64,000 nt of DNA from an uncultured Litorivicinus sp. (GTDB lineage: Bacteria > Pseudomonadota > Gammaproteobacteria > Pseudomonadales > Litorivicinaceae). The stretch's first letter is position 1, and each line of letters begins with the position of its first letter. Both the position numbers and the translations under genes were made by a program. The notes below the pieces were generated by a model. That model was not told where the DNA came from, ran no database searches, and saw only the letters and a list, made by a program, of their open reading frames with translations. The stretch is from assembly GCA_902558075.1 (NCBI GenBank), contig CACECO010000002.1, forward strand, positions 62,001 through 126,000. The letters are read 5' to 3'. Positions 55,255 through 64,000 of the stretch are shown here, piece by piece.

Positions 55255-55941
55255 TTAGTTGGCTGGATTAATCTCTAACAACTCAACATCAAACACGAGC
55301 ACTGAGTTTGGTGGAATTGGTCCTGTGCCAGCAGGACCATAAGCCAGTGCTGATGGAATGGTAAACTGGAACTTCGATCCAACTTTCATAAGCTGAACGC
55401 CTTCAGACCAACCAGGAATAACCCCATTCAGAGGAAAGCTTACTGGCTCGCCACGTGCGATTGAACTGTCGAATACAGAGCCTGAAATGAGTCGACCTTC
55501 ATAGTGGACTTTGACAGTGTCGGTCGCTTTCGGTAAATCTCCTGAGCCTTCGGCCAAGATCTTGTACTGCAGTCCTGAAGCGGTCACAGTCACGCCATCT
55601 TGGTTTGCGTTATTAGCCAAAAAGGCTTCACCTGATTTCAGATTTGCTTCGGACATTGCTTCTACCTGTCGTTGTTGTTCTGCACGCACCTTCGTCTGTG
55701 CATCTTGGACGGCTTTGTTGATTGCTGGACGATCGAGTTTCCAACTATTCGGATCTTTTGAGTCTTTGAGCCCTTCAAATACGAACTGAGGGTCTAATTC
55801 ACCAAAATCATTTTGAATACGCTCGCCTAGAATGATTCCAAGGCTGTAACTTAATTTTTCTAAATCTGTTGAAGGTTCATTCGCAAGCGCCGGAGTCGCG
55901 AACAAAGACGCCATGATTGCGCCCCGAAACATTAATTTCAT
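55255..55941 (-). CDS. Periplasmic FKBP-type peptidyl-prolyl isomerase (FkpA/Mip-like)
   Basis: A 228-aa protein. A signal peptide (AIMASLFATPALA) is followed by a helical dimerisation domain (about residues 25-115, starting LEKLSYSLGIILGER) and a C-terminal FKBP domain (VKVHYEGRLISGSVFDSS, GVIPGWSEGVQLM, AYGPAGTG, VFDVELLEI). It assists folding of exported proteins. It lies 9 bp after the phosphatidyltransferase gene on the same strand, so it is probably part of that operon. Confidence 0.93.
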   Translation of the reverse strand: MKLMFRGAIMASLFATPALANEPSTDLEKLSYSLGIILGERIQNDFGELDPQFVFEGLKDSKDPNSWKLDRPAINKAVQDAQTKVRAEQQRQVEAMSEANLKSGEAFLANNANQDGVTVTASGLQYKILAEGSGDLPKATDTVKVHYEGRLISGSVFDSSIARGEPVSFPLNGVIPGWSEGVQLMKVGSKFQFTIPSALAYGPAGTGPIPPNSVLVFDVELLEINPAN

Positions 55942-55950
55942 AAATACTCC

Positions 55951-56595
55951 TTAATTAGTTTCGGAAAGCCTATCAGGCTCTGGGGTTGAAATGCCACGTA
56001 GGGCTCGATTTCCCTCAATAATACGTGATGCCGTTGTCACCAAACACAACATGCCAAATACCCACGCAAGCCATTCAAACCAGTCCGGAATAAGACACAT
56101 CAACAATAAAACAACTGCCGTTTCAAAGCCTTCGGTCAAACCTTGCAGATAGTAAATGGACTTTTCTTTCAAAGCCTGATTCTGCAAACGATGACGCGTA
56201 GCAAAAATTGAGAACGCAAGGAAACTAGAGCCTGTTCCAACAAAACTGAAGAGCAGAAATGCAGCGGCCAAAGCCACGTTCGGATCGCGGATTGCAAAGG
56301 CCAAAGGAATCGCGCTATAGACCAAAAAATCACAGGTAATATCAAGAAAAGCACCCTGTTCAGTTGGGCCTTGAACGCGAGCCAAAGCTCCATCTAAACC
56401 ATCCAACAAACGGTTCGAGCCGAATAAAATCGCCGCAGTAATCAATGCATCAAGCATGATCGCAGTTGCCGCCAGTAACCCAACGACAGCACCAATCACC
56501 GTCAGTTGGGTCGCCGTTAATCCTGCCCGATCGAGCGGTAGGACTGCAGAGCCTAACGGCGCCTTCAACCGCTTCACAATCAACGCGTCAAACAT
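55951..56595 (-). CDS. ynjF: CDP-alcohol phosphatidyltransferase family protein (YnjF-like)
   Basis: A 214-aa inner-membrane protein with about six hydrophobic segments. LLDGLDGALARVQGPTEQG and AFLDITCDF form the CDP-alcohol phosphotransferase motif DxxDGxxAR...GxxxDxxxD (here with seven rather than eight residues between AR and G). It probably transfers a phosphatidyl or similar group from a CDP-linked donor to an alcohol; donor and acceptor are unknown. It overlaps the ATPase gene by 16 bp. E. coli ynjF sits in the same gene context. Confidence 0.85.
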   Translation of the reverse strand: MFDALIVKRLKAPLGSAVLPLDRAGLTATQLTVIGAVVGLLAATAIMLDALITAAILFGSNRLLDGLDGALARVQGPTEQGAFLDITCDFLVYSAIPLAFAIRDPNVALAAAFLLFSFVGTGSSFLAFSIFATRHRLQNQALKEKSIYYLQGLTEGFETAVVLLLMCLIPDWFEWLAWVFGMLCLVTTASRIIEGNRALRGISTPEPDRLSETN

Positions 56596-57200
56596 ATCAT
56601 GTCTCCACCTATCGGCCGATCGTCTGGATAATGTGTTACCAAAATTCCATAGCCTCCATCATGTCGTGCTTGCTCATAAATGACTTGTTTCACTTTTTCT
56701 CGGGTCTCTGTATCAAGTGCGCTCAATGGCTCGTCAAGCAGGAGTACACGAGGATGTGGTGCTAAAGCGCGGGCGACAGCCACACGCATCATTTGACCGC
56801 GAGACAATTGAAACGGATCCTGTGTAGCCATTCCTTGAAGACCCAGCTGATCTAGTAACTCATCCACACGGGCCTTACGAGCGATTCCTGCACATTGATG
56901 CATGGATAGTTCGATATTTGCGCCAATGGATAAATGAGGAAAGAGTAATGGCTCTTGAAACACGGTTTGCGACTCAGTACTCAGCCGAGCGTCAGCATCC
57001 ATCTGATGACCATCGAGTGTGATCTGGCCCATGAATTCAACTCCCGGCTCCTGAGCTATTAACGCATTCAATAACGTCGACTTGCCAAGACCAGACTCGC
57101 CATGAAGTGTCATGATTTCTCCCGGTTGGAGTGCGAATGAAACCGGTCGAAAGAGTTCACGACCAGCTCGTCTCACAAACACGTCATCGAAAATCAGCAT
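56580..57200 (-). CDS. ynjD: ABC transporter ATP-binding protein (YnjD-like)
   Basis: A 206-aa single ABC domain. Walker A is GESGLGKST, the signature is LSRGQMMRVA and Walker B is RVLLLDEPLS. The ATG at 57200 gives MLIFDDVFVRRAGREL; an upstream ATG at 57266 adds a part overlapping the permease. It powers the transporter formed with the two-domain permease and periplasmic binding protein, like thiamine or metal importers of the ThiPQ type. Confidence 0.88.
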   Translation of the reverse strand: MLIFDDVFVRRAGRELFRPVSFALQPGEIMTLHGESGLGKSTLLNALIAQEPGVEFMGQITLDGHQMDADARLSTESQTVFQEPLLFPHLSIGANIELSMHQCAGIARKARVDELLDQLGLQGMATQDPFQLSRGQMMRVAVARALAPHPRVLLLDEPLSALDTETREKVKQVIYEQARHDGGYGILVTHYPDDRPIGGDMICLTR

Positions 57201-58797
57201 AACCTTCTCCTTGCATCCCAGTACGATGTCTCCAGGCAATTCGGTTGAGATACATCGCAAGCACAAATGCGATCAAGGGCAAGAGCAGATTCACAAGTCC
57301 TGTTAGAGCGGCAGATCGTCGCTCACTCCCAACAGTGACCATCAATTCGGTCATCAAGGTTTCAATTCGACCACCACCAAGCAAGATTGTTTGGGTGTAG
57401 AGCGCGCAACTCACTGCAAACGCCAGCGCCATAGCCAAAAGCAATAATCGGCTGTTTCGGGGTAACCAAATCAATAATATCCGTCTAGCAATCGACAAGC
57501 CCGACTGTCGCAAAAGCATTTCATGACGCACATCACGTTCAAACCAGCTATCACTGATGACAATCATGACGTACGGCAGCGCAATGAGTGTATGACCAAA
57601 AATGACAGGCAAGAGACCTGGACTTCCACCCAGGAAATATAACCAGGCAAGCAGGCCTGACGCCATTGGGAGTCCGGGTAACCAGAGAAATGCCCACCAG
57701 ACCCAGTGTAATCTTTTCTGTCCTTTTGACACCAAATACTCAAGGATACCGACTGCCAAAACGATCGAAATCAAGCCAGTGATAAGACCGATCAATAACG
57801 ACGTCCAAAATGGGGAGGCTAAGGTGTCCAAGTCTTGTAAAGCCGTCAACGAAATATGCGGTAATGGCTCAAATACACTCCATCGAAGAGTCACCGACCA
57901 AATCAGCAGACTTACAATCGATAGACAGGTGATGGCAACCAACGTCCATCGCAATAAAGTGGCTAAACGAGTGAATGCCCAAACAACCGGCAGCTGATTT
58001 TTTGCATGCGAGCGAAGCAGTGGCCGAAATAAAACCCAAACCACACCGAGTCCAATCAACAAAATGAGTAACCCCTGCGCGCCCGCTTGTCGATTAGTGG
58101 CGTCTGGGTCGGTGAGTAATTGCAGCAATCGAACACCGATTAGCTGTGGTTGGTCTGGCCCCAAGATCAAACTGACCTCAAGATTGGTCAACCCAAAGAC
58201 AAACACCACAAATATTGCCGGTCCCATTAATTGAAGGACCTGTGGCCAAATCAGTTGATGATGGCACCCCGTATCAGTCATCCCTGCTTGTCTGGCGATG
58301 ACCCGATAGGATTGAAGTGGCAGCCGTTTGGTCATTGGAATCGCAATGGCAGCTAAAAATGCACTCTCTTTAATAACGAGCGATAGGATTGCTCCGACGC
58401 CCCATGGATCTCTGGGAAATAAATATTGATGTTCGATTGGAAACTCAAAAATAACAGAGATCCACCGCCAACCAACACCACCAGCGGACAATGCGAGCAC
58501 TAAACCAATGGCAAGTGCGCCATGTGGCATGGCAAGCAACAAACTCCGCCACAATTGGAAATCACTCAGTCGCAATGCTCTAGCAGAAAGAGTGCGTGCA
58601 ATAAATAATGAAATGATAAGCGAAACGGTCGCGACCCAAAGCGAGATTCCTAAGGAATGAACAAGGGCCGGCTCATTCGATAGTCGGTGCCAACCTTGCG
58701 CCCAAGAAGCATCTGAATACCGACCAATGGCATCATCCAGTAAGCCAAGGATGGGAAGAATCAGAATGAGAACGAAACATCGCTCAACCCAATTCAC
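57184..58797 (-). CDS. ynjC: ABC transporter permease, two fused membrane domains (YnjC-like)
   Basis: A 537-aa protein with about twelve transmembrane helices. The two halves each carry a BPD-type loop, for example AIPMTKRLPLQSYRVIARQAG with the EAA-like Ala-Gly in the first half and SIARRILLIWLPRNSRL in the second. It forms the import channel as a fused homodimer-like unit, as ThiP does. It overlaps the binding-protein gene by 4 bp and the ATPase by 17 bp. Confidence 0.86.
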   Translation of the reverse strand: MNWVERCFVLILILPILGLLDDAIGRYSDASWAQGWHRLSNEPALVHSLGISLWVATVSLIISLFIARTLSARALRLSDFQLWRSLLLAMPHGALAIGLVLALSAGGVGWRWISVIFEFPIEHQYLFPRDPWGVGAILSLVIKESAFLAAIAIPMTKRLPLQSYRVIARQAGMTDTGCHHQLIWPQVLQLMGPAIFVVFVFGLTNLEVSLILGPDQPQLIGVRLLQLLTDPDATNRQAGAQGLLILLIGLGVVWVLFRPLLRSHAKNQLPVVWAFTRLATLLRWTLVAITCLSIVSLLIWSVTLRWSVFEPLPHISLTALQDLDTLASPFWTSLLIGLITGLISIVLAVGILEYLVSKGQKRLHWVWWAFLWLPGLPMASGLLAWLYFLGGSPGLLPVIFGHTLIALPYVMIVISDSWFERDVRHEMLLRQSGLSIARRILLIWLPRNSRLLLLAMALAFAVSCALYTQTILLGGGRIETLMTELMVTVGSERRSAALTGLVNLLLPLIAFVLAMYLNRIAWRHRTGMQGEGYADFR

Positions 58798-59986
58798 TTA
58801 GCCTTTCCAAAATAGCGGTCTTTCCAGGCGCGCTCTAAAGGCTCGACCCAACTTGCATGCGGCTCTGATAATGGAATACCACGATCCTGCGAGGTCAGTG
58901 TCGCCGGTCCTAAGTCAATAGTCTGAAAAAGTGTTCGATCCGCAGAACGCAATCGCGACAAATCGATCACTGTCGGATCACCCCAAATCGACGGATCTGC
59001 TTTCTCGGCTTGTGCCTCGGGGCTCAAGAGAAGGTTGATCCAAACGAGCGCTGCATCACGTGATTGCGCATTGAACGGGATCGCCAAAAAATGCGTATTA
59101 CCAACCGTGCCAATTTCATGAACATAGGTACGCACAGAAGGCGCAAAACGACCATCCAAAATCCGCTGTGAAGCGTCATTTGGATTAAAGCTCAGCGCAA
59201 TATCTAAAATGCCATCAGAAAACAAATCCATCATGACTTCTGCCGAGTCAGGGAATTCTCTCCCGTTACGCCATAGATTGGGGTGCAATGCATCAAGGTA
59301 TTCCCACATCGGCAGGGTCACTGGCTTGAACCGCTCTTCTGAATAAGGCTCTGTCAGCCAATCAGGGTATCGCGTGGTTTCCCAAAGGACCTGCTTTAAG
59401 AACGTGGTTCCGTGAAAATTGGGTGGCTCAGGGTAAGTCACGCGTCCAATATTATCTTTCGCGTAGTCGAGCAGTGCAGCCATTGACTTCGGTGGTTCAG
59501 CGAGTCGCGCCTGATCGACAATAAATACCAATTGAGCACGACCCCACGGAGCCTCTAATCCGTCTGTCGGAACCGAAAAGTCAGCGGCAATCGTCGGCTC
59601 AGCTAAATTAATTCCACTCGATGACGGAAGATCAGCAACAAACGGAGCGCCCAGCAACCTATCACGCTTCATCCGAGCAAAATTCTCTCCGTTAATCCAC
59701 ATAACATCGACTGAACCCTGATCCGATCGGCCGACACGTCTAGCTGTTTGTATGCCCTGTATCGCAATGGAGATATCATCGACTTTGACATGCTCGACAG
59801 TAACATTGTGTCGCTCTTGAGCGATTGACGCCCAGCGCTCGATATATTGATTGATCGTTGACGAACCACCCCATGCATAAAAATAAATAGTCTGGCCTTT
59901 CGCATTGGCCTCTATTGCCTGCCAGTCAACCGCTTGGCCGGGCTGGGCACTCACAAATAAACTGAGCGCAAAGATCAATCGAGAAA

Positions 59987-59990
<4 letters not shown>
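58794..59990 (-). CDS. ynjB: ABC transporter periplasmic binding protein (YnjB-like)
   Basis: A 398-aa secreted protein with a short signal peptide (LIFALSLFVSAQPGQA). YFYAWGGSSTINQYIERW and VMWINGENFARMK are characteristic of the YnjB family. The ligand is unknown. It is the receptor for the permease and ATPase that follow. Its start overlaps the TVP38 gene stop by 4 bp. Confidence 0.88.
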
Positions 59991-61788
<1,798 letters not shown>

Positions 61789-61812
61789 CAGAAGAAACAT
61801 GACGAGGACACA

Positions 61813-62139
61813 ATGAGCGATCAAATTACGACTCTTACAAATGACAACTTTGATTCAATAATCAAGGATGCGCAAACGCCTGTACTGGTGGATTTCTGGG
61901 CAGAGTGGTGCGGGCCATGCAAAATGATCGCACCCGTCTTGGAAGAACTCGCCACCGAATATGCAGGCCGCCTCAAAATTGCAAAGCTAAATGTGGACGA
62001 TCACCGCGAAGCAACTGAAAAATTCAGTATCCGAGGAATTCCCACGCTAATCTTATTTAAAAATGGGGAGCCTGAAGCGACCAAAGTTGGCGCTCTGTCC
62101 AAGAGTCAACTCGCCGCATTTCTCGATTCAAACATTTAA
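61813..62139 (+). CDS. trxA: Thioredoxin 1
   Basis: A 108-aa thioredoxin with the active site AEWCGPCKM and the cis-Pro block [11 protein letters not shown]. It is the cytoplasmic reductant for Tpx and Msr enzymes seen elsewhere in the window. The trxA-rho pair is conserved in gammaproteobacteria. Confidence 0.97.
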   Translation: MSDQITTLTNDNFDSIIKDAQTPVLVDFWAEWCGPCKMIAPVLEELATEYAGRLKIAKLNVDDHREATEKFSIRGIPTLILFKNGEPEATKVGALSKSQLAAFLDSNI

Positions 62140-62242
62140 AAGACTAGACGAGACCACCGAAAGCGCCTAAGCTTATTGTGTGGATACTCTTCGCAACTCC
62201 CTTTGTGTTTCATAAATTACAGTTTGACCAACCCAAATACCG

Positions 62243-62261
62243 CTCGGGGTCCGCACCCGAG
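62243..62261 (+). promoter_or_regulatory. Hairpin in the rho leader
   Basis: CTCGGG-GTCCGCA-CCCGAG forms a 6-bp stem with a 7-base loop, ending 15 bp before the rho ATG. No T-run follows. A leader structure here could take part in rho autoregulation, which is known in E. coli through Rho-dependent attenuation; this role is inferred. Confidence 0.4.
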
Positions 62262-62276
62262 TAATCCAGAGAACTC

Positions 62277-63536
62277 ATGAACCTCACAGAACTTAAAAAA
62301 AAATCAATGCCGCAACTCCTTGAAATTGCAGAAAGTATGAACCTCGAAAATCTCGCACGGTCTCGCAAACAGGATGTTATTTTCTCGATCCTTAAAGCGC
62401 ATGCGAAGAGTGGGGAAGATATTTATGGTGATGGTGTCTTGGAGATATTATCAGACGGTTTCGGATTCCTAAGGTCCGCTGACTCAAGTTATCTCGCAGG
62501 CCCTGATGACATCTATGTCTCGCCAAGTCAGATTCGACGGTTCAATCTTCGCAAAGGAGACTCCATTGCTGGCAAAATCCGTCCGCCGAAAGACAGTGAG
62601 CGCTACTTTGCATTGTTGAAGGTTGACGAGATCAACTTTGATAAGCCAGAGAATGCGAAAAATAAAATCTTGTTCGAAAACCTAACGCCGCTATTCCCGC
62701 AAGAACGTCTCACCATGGAACAAGGCAATGGTTCAACCGAAGATTTAACAGCACGAATCATTGATTTAGTTTGCCCAATTGGCAAAGGCCAACGCGCGTT
62801 GATCGTTTCACCACCTAAAGCAGGTAAAACGCTCATGTTGCAAAACATTGCCAACAGTATCGTGCGAAACAATCCAGAGTGTTATTTGATTGTCCTTCTG
62901 ATCGATGAACGTCCGGAAGAAGTCACCGAAATGCAACGCACGGTCCGCGGCGAAGTAGTCGCGTCGACTTTTGACGAACCACCGGCGCGCCATGTACAAG
63001 TTGCTGAGATGGTGATTGAAAAAGCCAAGCGGCTGACCGAACACAAGCGCGACGTGATCATCTTGCTCGATTCCATCACTCGACTTGCACGAGCTTACAA
63101 TACAGTCCAGCCATCGTCGGGCAAGGTATTGACGGGTGGGGTCGATGCGCACGCACTCGAACGGCCAAAGCGCTTCTTTGGTGCTGCTCGGAATATCGAA
63201 GAAGGCGGCAGTTTGTCCATTATTGCAACCGCATTGGTTGATACCGGTTCGAAAATGGATGAAGTGATCTTTGAGGAGTTTAAAGGAACTGGTAACTCAG
63301 AACTGAACTTGGAGAGACGAGCCGCTGAGAAGCGTATCTTCCCAGCGATCAATATCCGTAAATCTGGAACGCGCCGTGAGGACTTACTCACCACAGAGGA
63401 AGAATTGCAGCGCATGTGGATTTTAAGAAAGCTGCTCGACTCTATGGAAGATCTTCAAGCAATCGAGTTCTTGGTCGATCGCATGAAAACCACGACGACG
63501 AACGAAGAATTCTTCCAATCGATGAAGAAGCGCTAA
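62277..63536 (+). CDS. rho: Transcription termination factor Rho
   Basis: A 419-aa hexameric RNA-dependent helicase. The N-terminal RNA-binding cold-shock-like domain contains GFGFLRS and [13 protein letters not shown]. The P-loop is PPKAGKT, Walker B is [10 protein letters not shown], and the Q- and R-loop regions follow. It terminates untranslated transcripts. No long insertion in the N-terminal half. It overlaps the convergent gene at the window end by 4 bp. Confidence 0.98.
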   Translation: MNLTELKKKSMPQLLEIAESMNLENLARSRKQDVIFSILKAHAKSGEDIYGDGVLEILSDGFGFLRSADSSYLAGPDDIYVSPSQIRRFNLRKGDSIAGKIRPPKDSERYFALLKVDEINFDKPENAKNKILFENLTPLFPQERLTMEQGNGSTEDLTARIIDLVCPIGKGQRALIVSPPKAGKTLMLQNIANSIVRNNPECYLIVLLIDERPEEVTEMQRTVRGEVVASTFDEPPARHVQVAEMVIEKAKRLTEHKRDVIILLDSITRLARAYNTVQPSSGKVLTGGVDAHALERPKRFFGAARNIEEGGSLSIIATALVDTGSKMDEVIFEEFKGTGNSELNLERRAAEKRIFPAINIRKSGTRREDLLTTEEELQRMWILRKLLDSMEDLQAIEFLVDRMKTTTTNEEFFQSMKKR

Positions 63537-64000
63537 GAAGCGTCTTCGATCAGGCGGCGTCTGAGTTGCTCAAGAGCCGCTGTTCTTCCAGACTCCGCTT
63601 CAATACTCAACAAATGCACCAAAGGATGATCAGAATCAAGCTGATTTGCTCGATTGATATGGTGGTTCGCTTCAGCATCAAGACCAGCCGCCATTGCCAA
63701 TCGCGCTTGCACAATCTCCAATGCAACCGAATCAGTGTGGGCCTTCGCTAAGGAATTGAGGGTTGCCAACCGCGACAAGGCATCGTCATCACCAATCGTC
63801 TCAAGGGCCAGCGCCCAGTCCTCACGCCACTCCTTTTTCAACGCTTTCATCAGCGGTTTGAATTCGGATGGACTGCGATCATGTTTGATTGCTTTTGGAA
63901 TATTCGCCATCAATCGCTCTGCTGATTCCAAATAACGCTCCGATTCATCCAGTTGTTCAAGCCGTCTCGCAGCTTCCGATGCCAGTAACCAATGCAGTGC
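63533..64000 (-). CDS. TPR-type protein, HemY-like (5' end outside window)
   Basis: The frame is open to the right edge; the last 155 codons are seen. The segment begins near [18 protein letters not shown], which resembles the conserved region of HemY-type proteins (alpha-helical, TPR-like, of haem gene clusters). Further helices follow ([35 protein letters not shown]). Its C-terminus seems shorter than standard HemY. Order near rho/hemB fits, but other TPR proteins are possible. Confidence 0.5.
   Translation of the reverse strand, partial: ALHWLLASEAARRLEQLDESERYLESAERLMANIPKAIKHDRSPSEFKPLMKALKKEWREDWALALETIGDDDALSRLATLNSLAKAHTDSVALEIVQARLAMAAGLDAEANHHINRANQLDSDHPLVHLLSIEAESGRTAALEQLRRRLIEDAS

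Overview
The window is chromosomal DNA from a gammaproteobacterium with moderate GC. Several things point that way: SPOR-hslV-hslU, ubiE-ubiJ-ubiB, hisI-hisE-tatABC, glnA-ntrB-ntrC, a rhodanese-grxC-secB block divergent from gpmI-envC-ctp, yrfG-hslR-hslO-pckA, and trxA-rho near hemB. From memory, the overall order (ponA, nuclease, rpmE, priA, argS ... glnA, ntrBC, secB ... his, asmA, mutY, yggX, tRNA-Phe ... hslR, hslO, pckA, gshA ... rho, trxA, hemB) resembles Pseudomonas more than enterobacteria. I cannot name the genus.

Layout. 1-13574 (mostly +): the 3' end of a PBP1A gene, a secreted nuclease and rpmE (-), then priA, argS, a SPOR protein, hslVU, ubiEJB, hisIE, a HIT protein and tatABC. 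13575-16389 (-): a prolyl iminopeptidase and typA. 16464-20584 (+): a nitrogen-control locus with three NtrC boxes, a sigma-54 promoter, glnA, a perfect hairpin, and ntrBC. 20581-21723 (-): secB, grxC and a rhodanese. 21823-25695 (+): gpmI, envC and a ctp protease. 25692-28414 (-): hisBHAF. 28486-31783 (+): an AsmA protein, mutY, yggX and tRNA-Phe.

31784-38750 is the accessory-looking part. The 3' end of tRNA-Phe recurs twice in the next 3 kb within longer related repeats that carry GTAGACA motifs. This looks like a decayed integration locus. It encloses a YdcF-like protein, a lipoprotein and a lipoprotein cytochrome c, with no integrase left. Beyond it lie small hypothetical genes (a DUF2452-like protein with two tiny upstream ORFs, a zinc-ribbon protein, a 44-aa basic protein, an HTH-plus-membrane protein) and a DUF457 membrane hydrolase.

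38778-48148 holds a TSUP permease, a PHP hydrolase, an acyltransferase, a pirin, trmL, an Uup-type ABC-F gene, a small cluster ending in a ModE-like HTH gene, and an EamA-msrAB-tpx group. 48189-55253 (+) holds an S9 peptidase, yrfG, hslR, a frameshifted hslO, a PEP carboxykinase homologue and gshA. 55255-60673 (-) is a compact six-gene set resembling E. coli ydjX/Z-ynjBCDF followed by an FKBP isomerase. hemB, trxA, rho and a partial HemY-like TPR gene close the window.

The most unusual item is the PEP carboxykinase homologue at 52174-53688. It sits in the standard pckA position and keeps the P-loop, but by manual alignment it has lost two of the three catalytic metal ligands and other substrate-binding residues. 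It lies directly downstream of the frameshifted hslO. The other leads are the tRNA-Phe integration scar and the ynj-like operon.
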